From Torymus aiolomorphi (lineage: Eukaryota > Arthropoda > Insecta > Hymenoptera > Torymidae), in contig CM070876.1 of assembly GCA_036365515.1 (NCBI GenBank), positions 126,119,810-126,183,809 on the forward strand: a stretch of 64,000 nt of DNA, given 5' to 3'. Positions 33,546 to 44,649 of the stretch are shown here, in pieces. Every line of letters begins with the position of its first letter. Within the stretch, counting starts at the first letter, position 1. Position numbers and translations under genes: made by a program. The notes beneath the pieces were generated by a model, which was given only the letters and a program-made list of their open reading frames with translations, was not told the origin of the DNA and made no database searches.

Positions 33546-36500
33546 ACACGGCCACACGCCCGCCCCCAGCTCTCACATCAGCGACCGAGGGTAACTCGGT
33601 CCAATTGCCTGAAGGAGAGAGCGAAGAAGTGCCCGCGACTCAGCAGAACGAAGATGACCAGGAAACATGCTCGCGATGGTGGCTTCAAGTAGGTGTAGCC
33701 GGCTACAGGCTACGGGCACTCTTCGATACTGGAGCTTCCTGGACTGGGATGAATTCCATCGGCTCACAGCTCGCTACAGCCTGTGGAAAAGAATTAATCC
33801 CGGCCAGCGGCCTAACGGCACGGGTAGCTAATGGGCAGAGCATAGCAGTGGTTGGCTATGTGTATCTACCCATGGTCGTGGCAGGCGTGTGCAAGGATGT
33901 GCGCGTCGCAACCATGCCAGACCTAGACACGGAGTGCTACTTGGGGGTGAACTTCATTAAGAAGTTTAGCGCCGTCTTAGACCCCACTGACAATACGCTG
34001 CATCTCAAAGATGATGATGCAAGCGTAAAGTTAGAAGTAGCCTCCATAACCGCCAATAATACCGTGTCCGTATCAGCTATAGGGTTGGCGGTCCCAACAG
34101 AAGAGCAGCGCAAAGAAGCGGAAGCTTTAGTAGCTGAGCTGATGTGATACTTCGTGGGTTGAGCATGCAGTAGACGTCGGCTCCACAAGACCCATAAAAC
34201 AGAAGTACTACCCAGTATCTCGAAAACTCGAGGAAGAGATGCACAAGCAGGTGGAGGAAATGCTACTCGCGGGTATAATAGAACCTTCGACAAGCGGCTG
34301 GTCAAGCCCTGTGGTAATGGTACGCAAGTCCAACGGGAAGTTCCGTTTCTGTGTGGACTTCAGAAAAGTGAACGCAGCGTCAAGGCCAGACGCATACCCG
34401 TTACCATACATGGAGAGTATCTTAAGCAAACTGCAGAAAGCGCGATACATATCCACGTTGGATTTAAGTAGTGCGTACCACCAAATACCACTAAATCCGG
34501 AGTCCAAAGAGACTACGGCCTTCACCGTGCCAGGCAAAGGGTTATTTCAATTTACAAGAATGCCCTACGGTCTTTCGTATGCCGGAGCGTCCTTCCAGAG
34601 GCTGATTGACAAAGTCATCGGCCCCGAACTCGAACCTTTTGCTTACTCGTATCTCGATGACATAATAATAGTCACAGAAACATTCGAGGAGCATAAAGAG
34701 GTTCTAAAAAGAGTTCTAGATAGGATAAAGGACGCGGGCCTCACAATAAATCGCGAGAAGAGTGTCTTCTGTCGCGATGAGGTCCAATATCTCGGGGTCA
34801 TAGTAAATAGGGATGGTTTCAAACCAGACCCCGAGAAAATAAAGCCCATTATGGAATATCCGGTGCCGAGAAACCTCCGTCAGCTGAGACGCTTCCTAGG
34901 AATGGCCTCGTGGTATAGAAAGTTTTTATCAAACTTCGCCACAATTGCTGAACCACTGACCGAACTAACGAAAAAGGATCGGAAATACGAGTGGTCAACG
35001 GCACAAGAAGAGGCCTTCCAAAAGCTAAAAGCGCTAGTTGCTTCTGCACCGATTCTCCACAGACCGGTATCTAACGCACAGTTCGTGGTGCAAACTGATG
35101 CGAGCGATACAGGACTTGGAGCGGTGCTATACCAGATAATAGACGGCAACGAAAGAGTCCTAGAGTTCGCTAGTCGAACTCTGAGCGCGGCCGAGAAGAA
35201 TTATAGCGTGACGGAACAAGAGTGTCTAGCAATTCTCTGGGCAATCAAAAGTTCCGTCCGTATATAGAGGCCTATGACTTCAAGGTCATCACGGATCATA
35301 GCAGCTTGAAGTGGCTCCGTGATCTCCGAAACCCATCAGGCAGGTTAGCAAGATGGGCTTTGGAACTACAAAACCACAGTTTCACAGTCGAACACCGAAA
35401 GGGCTCTTTGAACAATGTCCCAGATGCCCTTTCGCGGATGTTCGAGGAAGAGGAGCCAGCGGTCGCCGCGTTAGAGCTCGAACGCGACACAAACGACCAA
35501 TGGTACCTCGAAATTGTGAAAGAGGTTCAACAGCGACCGCGAGACTTCCCCACGTTCAAGCTGGCGGGGGGGAGACTGTACAAGTACGAACCTGATGAAG
35601 TCATAGACGAGTCTCTCGGCGACGATGATGCATGGAAGTTAGCAGTCCCTCACGAAAAGCGACGCGAAGTACTGAGAGAATGCCATGACTTTCCAACTGC
35701 TGGGCACTTGGGCCGCGAGAAAACGCTAGAAAGAGTAAAGCGGAAGTATTATTGGCCACACATGTCTCGTGATGTAGCCAGATACGTGAGCCAGTGCCAA
35801 ATTTGCCAGCAGTGCAAAGTCGAACAGCGCGCTCCAACAGGATTCATGGGACGCCGAATTACAGAGCGTCCATGGCACATCGTGGCCAGCGACATTATGG
35901 GGCCCCTCCCAAAAACCACGCACGGCCACGAATACATTCTCATATTCCAGGACTTGTTCACACGCTGGATTGAAGTAATTCCGATAAAAAGGGCAGATGG
36001 TAAATCGGTAATTAAGGGACTCAACGAGTGAGTATGTCTGCGATTCGGAGTCCCGGAGGTGTTTCTCTCAGACAATGGGACTGAATTTAAAAATGCACCA
36101 TTAGACGCATTCTTAAACGAGAGAAACGTGCATCACACGTTTACACCTCCGTATCACCCTCAGGCCAATCCTGTCGAGCGTGTGAATCGAACGGTGAAGA
36201 CAATGATTATGTCTTACGCAGAGGAAAATCACCGGTCCTGGGATGAGAAATTGAATGAGCTGGCGTTCGCGTACAATACTGCCGAACACAGCTCCACAAA
36301 GATAAGTCCTGCCATGCTCATTTACGGCCGACAACCCGACCCACCGAAGACACTAAGGCGGGAGGAAGACAGGTTAGCCGAAGAGCAAGGGCAGCAAGAG
36401 GCGATAAACAATTGGGTGGTACGTATGGACAAGCTCCGCGAATTGCACGTTCGGGCGGCGGCCGACGCGCAAGCGGAGCAGGCGAGACAAGCCAAATATT

Positions 36501-37033
36501 ATGACGCTCATCGTCGACCTCCAGAATTCTGTCTAGGCGATCGTGTATGGAGAGAGAATAAGGTACTATCCTCAGCAGCTGAGGGGATTTCTGCCAAATT
36601 AGCCCCGAAGTACGCGGGGCCCTACACGATTGTGAATATTCTAGGCGAAAACACCTATGAGATCCAAGGTGAGGATGGTCGAACGATACGTCCCGTCCAT
36701 GCGCAGCAACTCAAGAGATACGTCTCAGCAGAAGTAGCCCAGGCGCTACCAGCGAGGGACTCTTCAACCGAACGGAACACGTCAGAGGGACACAGAGTTA
36801 GCCGGGGGAATGTACAGCCCCGGGCGACGGCTAAGAGGCGCGGTCCACCTCGTAAGACCGCTCTATTAGTTAGGCCAGGAAAGCGTGCGAACGATGGCCG
36901 GCCTATGCGTGTGGCCGGTCCAACAGAACCCAAGCGAGGCCCAGGGAGGCCAAAGGGTTCGAAGAAGAAGCCCGTACTTGCTGATGCCGGACTAATTAGT
37001 CCTCGTAGAACCCGAGCGTATAAAAAGCAATAA
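33528..37033 (+). pseudogene. pol: Pol polyprotein: protease, RT, RNase H, integrase, AT-hook tail
   Basis: The -1 frame carries protease LFDTGAS (about 33717). Near 34140 a small deletion and frame change precede the RT, which has WSSPVVMVRK, the catalytic YLDD at 34650-34661, and an RNase H segment with QTDASDTGLGA. A one-base loss near 35245 shifts the frame before FRPYIEAYDF. Integrase has an HHCC zinc module (TAGHLGREKT ... CQICQQCK) and catalytic Asp at 35891, Asp at 36070 and Glu at 36175. In-frame TGA 36029-36031 interrupts it. The C-terminus has GPGRPKGSKKK, an AT-hook. Pol makes and inserts cDNA; this copy is dead in cis. Confidence 0.92.
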
Positions 37034-37059
37034 TTGTGCCGTCCAACTTGTGTCGTACG

Positions 37060-37132
37060 TACTAACCTGTGTTCGTCTTAATTCTCCAGTCCTCAATCTC
37101 ACTCCTCCCCGGGATCGATTTACCTGTTTCAG
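37060..37132 (+). promoter_or_regulatory. TACTAAC branch site and two 3' splice acceptors before ORF3
   Basis: TACTAAC at 37060-37066, then a pyrimidine tract to TTCTCCAG (37089), and a second acceptor CTGTTTCAG (37132) four bases before the ORF3 ATG. It lies 27 bases past the pol stop. Conserved at 1384-1456 in the deleted copy. Confidence 0.55.
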
Positions 37133-37135
37133 GAC

Positions 37136-38091
37136 ATGCAAGGCCTGACTCCCGAAATAGCGGAGACGGCGAAGAAGGTGATCGCTGGATTAATCCAGTG
37201 CAATCCTGACCCCGCCGTCATCGATTTTTTGGAGCAGGTCGTGGAGGGCATCGACGCTGTGACACTGGCACCCCAGCCAGTGGAAGAGCCCTCCACCGTC
37301 ATGATCGAGGAGATAGAGGCGCCGAAGCCAAGAAAGGGACCTTCGGAGCCGGCCTGGGCAGAGGCCGGTCCCAGTCCGCTTCGGCGACCTCGTCCCCGAA
37401 GGAGCAGCAGGAAAGCCGGGAAGAACGGCTTTCACAAGAGGCGTCGGTCCGAGCCTCAGAGATGGCGCCGGAAGGAAACGCCGGCGCGGCTCGGGCCGAC
37501 GAAGAAAGGAAAGAGAGTTCTCCGACCCAGGCCCCCAAGTGGGCACCGAGTGATGAAGTCGGTGCGGCCTGGGTCCCAGTGGAGAAGGCCCTCGAGGAAG
37601 CGCGGTGCCTCAGCAAGTCCTCGCGCGCTGCGGAGGACGCTGCCCTGGCCGCACTGGAGGTCTTTCTCCAGTGCCACGGTAAGGCCGGCGAGCGGCAAGC
37701 CGGCAAATGGGTCGGAATGGCCCAAGGCCGGCGCGAAGAGCTCGCGGCCGCCGCAGAGGCCAGGGCCGCCAGGCTGCGCCGCATAGCCTTCCAAAAGGCG
37801 GAGGAGGCTCGCCTGGCTCGTGCGCAGGAGCGCATGGAAGAGGCCAAGCGAGCCAGGGAAAAGGCGGAGGAGACGGCGCGCCGGGTCAAGGAAGAGGCCC
37901 AGCGCCGTCTCCAAAAAGAAGAAGAGCGCCTTAGGAGGGCGCTCGAAGAAGAGCGAGCGGCCCGGGATGCGCTCGGCAGTAACGCGATCCCCCGGTGCTT
38001 CATGTGTGGCGAGCTTGGGGTGAAAAAGTCAAAACATTGCCCCAACCAAGCTCGTCACAAGGGGCGCCGATCGTATTCCCGGGCCAGTTGA
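37136..38091 (+). pseudogene. Gypsy ORF3, one-base frameshift copy
   Basis: This is homologous throughout to the intact 1460-2416. It differs by a few substitutions and by loss of one C in a CCCCC run near 37395, which moves the coiled-coil and Cys/His parts into another frame (37462-38091). The domain content would be the same: N-terminal helices, Pro/Glu-rich spacer, long Ala/Glu/Arg coiled coil, C-x2-C-x9-H-C motif. A protein from the first ATG would end near 37786 without the knuckle; an internal ATG at 37462 could still give the C-terminal two-thirds. Confidence 0.75.
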
Positions 38092-38287
38092 AGAAGGGTG
38101 AGGCCCTGAAGTTTTTTATATATATTTTTTTTAATAAAAATTAAAAAGAAAAACCGGTGACTCCGATTCTGCAATGTTCCTTTCCGAACCTCCTTCTCCT
38201 AATCATTACTACCATATTAGTAGGTACGAAGACGGCCATGATTAGCAGAGCTGCTCTCGGTCCCCTAAGCAGCGTCTGGCGGGGGGG
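38092..38287 (+). promoter_or_regulatory. 3' UTR and polypurine tract
   Basis: An AT-rich block, then a GC-rich block ending in the G-run 38278-38287, immediately before the right LTR. Nearly identical to 2417-2611. Confidence 0.7.
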
Positions 38288-39366
38288 TGTAACGCGTGTC
38301 TAGCCGCGATTCTAATCTACCGCGCGAAGGTAGTGAGCGCGCGCGCGCAACTCCTGCGCAGCCGAATCGAGGCGCGCCGCGCGTAGCGAATCGGTCTCGC
38401 GACGCCTAAAATGCCCGTCATCCGTCGCGAAGCTGCTAACTGGTTCCCGCGAGAAAAGGGAGCCATCTTCGTGTCTGCCGTCGCGCAAGTAGGATCTCCT
38501 CCGTTCTTCGTGAGTTTACTTTTCCACGCCGTTCGATCGTTTTGTGAGACCCCGCGAGTGTAGTGGAGGCGCCGCAAATAGTGGAGGCGCGCACAAGAGA
38601 GACAGAGAGAGAGCGATACCGCGTAGCGTGTGCCACGAGCAGAACGAGCCTGCGAGCGAGGAGCCGGCAGCCAGCCCGCCTGCCGACCCAATACAGCGAA
38701 AGAGAGAGAGAGAGAGAGAGAGCGCAACTGCTGTGCGAACGACAGGGAGCGAGAGAGAGAGTCGAGTGCACCGGCTGCTCCTTCCTAACGTAAGTTTTCT
38801 ACTCTCCTCTCGCGGGTTCATTGTAAAGGCTCGCACGGAAATCGCCCCGTGCAAGCCTTCTGTGCCGTGTACGTGGGGGTGTGTGTCAGCCCGCCGTACT
38901 TTAACACCGCGCGCGAAATTAGCAGCTTCGCCGCGCGCCGTGTAGTTCGCGCGTTTGAATATTAACGGTCGCGCGCGAACTAACTCTTTGTTCTAATCAG
39001 CACGTGCGTTGTGCCTGTAGAGATTATTAATTGTAAATATATTGTGATATCTAGTTACTCGTCGCGTTGTTCATTACAACCTGTCCTTCTCCCGGATACC
39101 GCCGCCTCCGCGGGAAAACGACTCCGCAGGTCGTTTTCATATCTGAGCATAGCGGCCGCGCGCTTTACTCTTCGAGCGCGCGCTTTTCACTCAGCGATCC
39201 AATTAGTTGGAAAGCGAAGTTGGTGTGCGATCTTCGCGTTGTTTTCGGGATTCCAGGAGCAGATCCCCGGGCAAGTCATTTTAGTCTGACACCCGCGGCA
39301 CCGTGTTCTAGGGCATCGCTGGCCTGTGGCTTGTTGGGATTTTCCCCCACTAGCCATCCCGTTACA
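38288..39366 (+). repeat. 3' LTR, 1079 bp
   Basis: Matches the 5' LTR except for about six substitutions (for example GACGCCT versus GACGCGT near 38405) and longer GA runs. Confidence 0.95.
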
Positions 39367-40138
39367 TCATAAACTTTATGATATCATTAATAATGAATTT
39401 ATTCTTGCATAATGTTCAAATGAAACGGAAACAAATAAAAAGGAATATGTAAATATATTATTTTCCTTAATTTTCCAAATGAACACAATAACAGACAAGA
39501 AAATTATTTAATGATTTCCATAAAGGCTTATTAAAAAGTAGGGCTTCACAAGAGTCAAGACAAGACAATATTAATACAAAATGTTGAAATCGGTCTTGAA
39601 AAATATTGAAAATACGAATATTGTCTTGTTCTTGAAGAAGAAATTATTGTCTTGTATCACTATTGTCTTGATAATCTTGTTTTTTTTTTCAAAATTTATT
39701 TTTTATTTATATAAATATAATACCCATTCATTATACTTTTATAATAAATGTAAATGACAAAACTCGCGCAGAAATAAAAGAAGACATTTGAAGAAAATGA
39801 AAACAGCAACGTTTATTGAAAGAGTACAGACTGAGAACTGAATATTCTGGAGAGAAAAAATACCTTCTTCTCCGTGACAATGTCAGAACAGCAATGACAG
39901 AGATAAAAAGTTTATTTTTTCAAAACAACGCTGGGCAACGCAAAAGAACGTGCTCACACACCTCGGGCGGCTCTAGAGATCCACGTCCGTAAGACATTCT
40001 CACCCCATGACCCCCTCCGATTTCGATAACAGTTATCGACGGAGGAAGTTTGTAACACGGCCTATAAGGGACTTTCCACAAATGCACCGTCCTGCCCTGC
40101 CTTGCGCCGTGCTACGCTGCGTCGTGCTTTGCATCTTG

Positions 40139-41013
40139 GGGGGATGCGAGTTCCACGCGTATACAGGAGCGCGTCAGACGGGCATACAAGGCAAAATAAT
40201 TATGTAAATAATTCTTAACCCCAAGTAGGCGGGGGATGCGAGTTCCACGCGTATACGGAAGCGCGTCAGACGGACATACAAGGCAAAATAATTATGTAAA
40301 TAATTCTTAACCCCAAGTAGGCGGGGGATGCGAGTTCCACGCGTATACGGGAGCGCATCAGACGGGCATACAAGGCAAAATAATTATATAAATAATTCTT
40401 AACCCCAAGTAGGCGAGGGATGCGAGTTCGACACGTATACGGGAGCGCGTCAGACGGGCATACAAGGCAAAATAATTATGTAAATAATTCTTAACCCCAA
40501 GTAGGCGGGGGTATGAGGCCCACGCATATAAGGGAGTCATGTAGACATGCAAAAATAAGCAAAACGATTATTTAAACAATTTTTAAACCCAAGTAGCAGG
40601 GGGATATGAGATCTACGCATATGAGGGAGTCATGTAGACATGAAAAAATAAGTAAAACGATTATTTAAACAATTTTTAAACCCATGTAGCCGGAGGAATT
40701 GTTTAAATAATCGTTTTGCTTATTTTTGCATGTCTACATGACTCCCTTATACGCGTGGAACTTGCATCCCCTGCCTACTTTAGGTTAAGAATTATTTACA
40801 TAATTATTTTGCCTTGTATGCACGTCTGACGCGCTCCCGTATACGCGTGGAACTCGCATCCCCCACCTACTTGGGGTTAAGAATTATTTACATAATTATT
40901 TTGCCTTGTATGCACGCTGACGCGCTTCCGTATACGCGTGGAACTTGCATCCCCTGCCTACTTGGGGTTAAGAATTATTTACATAATTATTTTGCCTTGT
41001 ATTACACGTCTAC
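40139..41013. repeat. 92-bp minisatellite: six forward units facing three inverted units
   Basis: A marker GATGCG/GATATG lies at about 40143, 40235, 40327, 40419, 40511 and 40603, giving a period of 92. Units 5-6 are a diverged subtype. After a short spacer (about 40685-40700) the sequence turns around, and the inverted marker GCATCC lies at about 40764, 40856 and 40947. The inverted side starts with the subtype seen last on the forward side, so the two arrays form one large palindrome. Confidence 0.88.
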
Positions 41014-41373
41014 ATAACACCCGACTCCTCTAGCTTAAATTCACTCGTCATTTGAAGGCGCGCGCCCATCCGCGACAGTCTGTACTGCGCAGATTCGAAG
41101 CTTTTTTTTTATTTAGATCGCAAAAACATAAAAAGATTCCTTGACCATGTACTGATTTTCAGAGGTACACGTCTCCTAACCCCCCCCCCCCTCCCCCCCG
41201 GCCCCAGTGAAAAATACTATTATAGTACTGTTATAATACTGTTATAGTACTTTTCACTGTTTCGACAGTTTCGATTGTCTATTACTTGTTTCTGAGTTTG
41301 CATTCCACTTTCATCAAGGTTTTATTTTAAAAGTAAAATTTTGTATCAAATTTTTAGCCTCTGTCGAGGGATA

Positions 41374-41922
41374 TTAATCTTTAGGCTGCGGGGAAATTTC
41401 AGTATAAATTGACCTCTCAGAATATGTAAAATGTATACATAATATCACTGGATATCTCAGATAGAGTCGCTGACCTGACTGCTGGTCTATATATCGACCA
41501 GCCCCGCAGGCAACGTAAAGTACAATGTAAAAAAATTTGTCTCTTTTGTTATGAAGATTTGAGAGGGTATTTCTACGTAATTTCACGCGTTGAATATGAA
41601 AAAAAATAGTAACAACATTCTCGCAGACACCCTTGAACTTGAAAATCACCATTTGAAGGTCAAATTTCATTCCTACTATAAGTCAAGTTTTTAGACGGTT
41701 TTCGTACGTAGTTTAATGTGCTGAATACGTAAAAAATAATAAAAAAAATTCCTGTTGATAATCCTGACCTTGAAAATCAGTATTTCAAGGTCAAGAATGT
41801 TTTGAGAAATTTTAAAACTATTTGTTATGTATTCAGAACGTCAAATTTGATCTAAAAACTTCAAATATTCTTTGTCTCTAGAGTGGTCCATATATCGACC
41901 ACCCCCGCAGCTAAAAGGTTAA
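41374..41922. mobile_element. TTAA-flanked, piggyBac-like MITE nested in the hAT element
   Basis: TTAA at 41374-41377 and 41919-41922 flank 541 bp. Inward from each TTAA the ends read TCTTTAGGCTGCGGGG and CCTTTTAGCTGCGGGG (13 of 16 match). A second copy of the end motif (ATATATCGACCAGCCCCGCAG) lies internally near 41500. TTAA target duplication is the piggyBac signature. There is no coding sequence. Confidence 0.45.
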
Positions 41923-42554
41923 TCATGTTACAGCCGTCTTAAGCATATTTTGTATGGTATTTTCTTACGTATAAATTAGCAATATAATTTCCATCAATAT
42001 GGAAAAATTCTGAGCAATTCTACTTACAATTTGGAAACTTTTTCCCATTCAATGTGCTATACAAAAAGTTTCAAGTTTTTGAGTTAAAAAATCATGAATG
42101 TTGAAGATTTATGATAAAATTCAAAATTTTAAAATTTTCAATAAATTCTAACTTTTGAACGATTGAATATTTTGCTCTAAAACTCTAGGGTTGTGTTTTG
42201 GGGCTAATTTGGAACTACTAAAAAAATTTTGAGCAATTTTAAAATTTTGACCTGTCACACTTGACATGAAGTTACCCATATGCACTGATAAGACTGTAGT
42301 TATTCACGTAAATATTTGTTAATCAATGAAAAGAATTCCACTAAAAATCTTGTCAATAACAATATTCTTGGTTCATTTAATTTCGATATTTTCTTGAAAA
42401 ATTTACACATTATATTGTCTCGGTATTGTCTTGAAAATTCAATACAAGACAAATCAAGATCAATAATATTCTTGGAGTCTCGTGAAGCCCTATTAAAAAG
42501 AAAACTAATTAATTTAATTCCTAGTACATTCCTAGTAGATATTAAACATAAATA

Positions 42555-42556
<2 letters not shown>

Positions 42557-42610
<54 letters not shown>

Positions 42611-42613
42611 AAC
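42557..42613. repeat. (TA)n microsatellite
   Basis: TA units with one TG interruption. Confidence 0.9.
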
Positions 42614-42684
42614 TTGTATAACGTTAGTTCCCAGGACCCCATGTTACTGTATACCTATACGTGACTAAAGAAATAATGTCTCTT

Positions 42685-42810
42685 ATGGGGGCCGATGTCC
42701 TCAAAACTGACGTTAAACATATGTAGATTCAGGGACTGTCCCCAAAACTAACAAATGTCCCCAAAACCAACGTTAAACATCTGGAATGTCCTGGAAACTA
42801 ATATAAAACA
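42685..42810 (+). repeat. Degenerate short tandem repeat
   Basis: Units of the form TGTCCCCAAAACTAACGTTAAACAT recur about four times with variable spacing. Confidence 0.55.
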
Positions 42811-42929
42811 TATATATATATATTAAATAATTAAAAAAAAATATTAATAGTAATCATTTTTTTTAGGTAATCAATATAATTAATCTGTAAAAAGTTCATA
42901 ATAACAGAAAGAAAGGATAATGAAATAGT

Positions 42930-43140
42930 GGTTATGTAGGGCTCCAGGCGAAGGATGCCACTTTAAACAAAATCCAACGCGCCTATTCACAGTACCTCTC
43001 GGGTGGCGTGGAAAACTGTTAATAGTATATAAGTTATATATTATACATTTATATACTGATAATGATTAATAGAATTATTTCTAACTACACATTTATATCT
43101 TTCTAAAAAACAATTCCAAAAGAATTGCTTCTAAAAATTT
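42930..43140 (+). repeat. Dispersed repeat copy 3
   Basis: Contains GGCGAAGGATGCCACTTT, ATCCAACGCGCCTATTC and GTGGAAAACTGTT as in the other two copies, then AT-rich sequence also similar to the Helitron 3' region. It is probably a Helitron-derived or non-autonomous relative. No terminus was found. Confidence 0.55.
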
Positions 43141-43302
43141 TTCTAACAGGAAAATTTATATAAAGCTATTGTTAAAGAATAAAAATCCAACAGCACCTTC
43201 AAGGTGACATAGCATTTCATTTCAATCAAAATTTTTTTCTTCCCAATATTAAATTTTACATAAATTTGTTTCCTACTTTATGACATTGTTTAAGAGACAT
43301 TG

Positions 43303-43616
43303 GGGGGGGGGGGGGGGCTAGGAGGGAGCTGAGGGGGCGCTAGGAGGGAGCTGAGGGGGCGCTAAGGGGGCGCTGAGGTGGGGGTGAGGTGGGGGCGGGG
43401 GGGGGGGGGAGCTGAGGTGGGAGTGAGGTGGCGCTGAGGAGGGGGTGAGGGGGGCTCTAACAGAATAAGAAGTCACGAAATAACGTAAAAAATGACGGAA
43501 TTTTACGTTATTTTGAGAAGGGGGCTGAGGGGGGCGCTGAGGTGGGGTGAGGAGGGGGCGAGGGGGGGGATGAGGTGGGAGTGAGGTGGCGCTGAGGTGA
43601 GTGTGAGGTGGGGCTA
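43303..43616 (+). repeat. G-rich degenerate repeat tract
   Basis: A 16-17 base G-run is followed by many units like GGGGGCGCTGAG and GGTGGGAGTGA, interrupted near 43455-43515 by an AT-rich insert. It is strongly asymmetric: G-rich on plus, C-rich on minus. It offers many G-quadruplex patterns. ORFs are low-complexity artefacts. Confidence 0.85.
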
Positions 43617-43671
43617 CGTGGTAACATTCATCTATATAATATAGGAAGATATATATATATATGTATATATG

Positions 43672-43681
<10 letters not shown>

Positions 43682-43736
<55 letters not shown>
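43682..43736. repeat. (GT)n microsatellite
   Basis: About 27 GT units with TA units on both sides. Confidence 0.93.
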
Positions 43737-43742
<6 letters not shown>

Positions 43743-43863
43743 CATTGGACGGTATTTTGAGGATTTCATAAAGAATTTGTACAATAGTGGTGATACAAAT
43801 ATAAACATTGTTATAAACAACCAATAAACAAGCGCGTGACTAAAGAAATAATGACCCTAAGGT

Positions 43864-44321
<458 letters not shown>

Positions 44322-44439
44322 CTGAGAGGGATGGTCTAGTGTAGACAATGGCGCGCGCGCAGCGCGCGACCTTACCCACTTATAGTGCAGAACTCTGGGC
44401 TTTAGGTATTAATATACAGTGTTGGACGCCATAAACCCC

Positions 44440-44605
44440 CCCCCCCATAACACACATACACACACACACATATATACATATATATGGGCGCGCGCGCCCA
44501 CACACACACACACATGCATGCACACGCGCGTACACACATGCACATGCATATAGATGCACACGTACGCACGCACGCATGCACATACACACACGCACGCATG
44601 CACAC
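44440..44605. repeat. CA/CG-rich microsatellite cluster
   Basis: A C-run followed by mixed CA, TA, GC and ATGC units. Confidence 0.85.
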
Positions 44606-44649
44606 ATTTTGACATTTTTTTGTATATATATTGGCGATGCCCCATGTCA

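Larger units (their letters stand above)
29248..39370 (+). mobile_element. Full-length Ty3/Gypsy retrotransposon (family B) with TCAT target duplication
   Basis: Two LTRs (29252-30324 and 38288-39366) bound an 8-kb internal region, flanked by TCAT at 29248-29251 and 39367-39370. The order is primer site, leader, gag, a -1 frameshift site, protease, RT, RNase H, integrase, splice acceptors, ORF3, polypurine tract. By eye the LTRs differ by about six substitutions and a few GA-repeat length changes, so insertion was recent. Even so, gag has two stops, pol has two frameshifts and a stop, and ORF3 has a frameshift. The RT-before-integrase order and the integrase type place it in Ty3/Gypsy. Confidence 0.95.
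39531..42500. mobile_element. hAT-like non-autonomous element with 8-bp TSD
   Basis: The element is 39539-42492 and is flanked by perfect TTAAAAAG copies (39531-39538 and 42493-42500). Both ends start TAGGGCTTCAC (read inward), with about 14-16 bp of terminal inverted repeat. The subterminal regions carry many GTCTTG/CAAGAC motifs on both sides, like the clustered binding sites of hAT transposases. An 8-bp duplication with TA-GGG-type ends is typical of hAT. There is no transposase ORF. The 2954 bp include a 92-bp minisatellite arranged as an inverted pair of arrays and a nested TTAA-flanked element. Confidence 0.8.

Noticed and set aside
40139..41013. Regularly spaced repeats resembling a CRISPR array
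   Set aside because: Adjacent 92-bp units are similar over their whole length, with no unique spacers, and they lie inside a DNA transposon in a eukaryotic genome.
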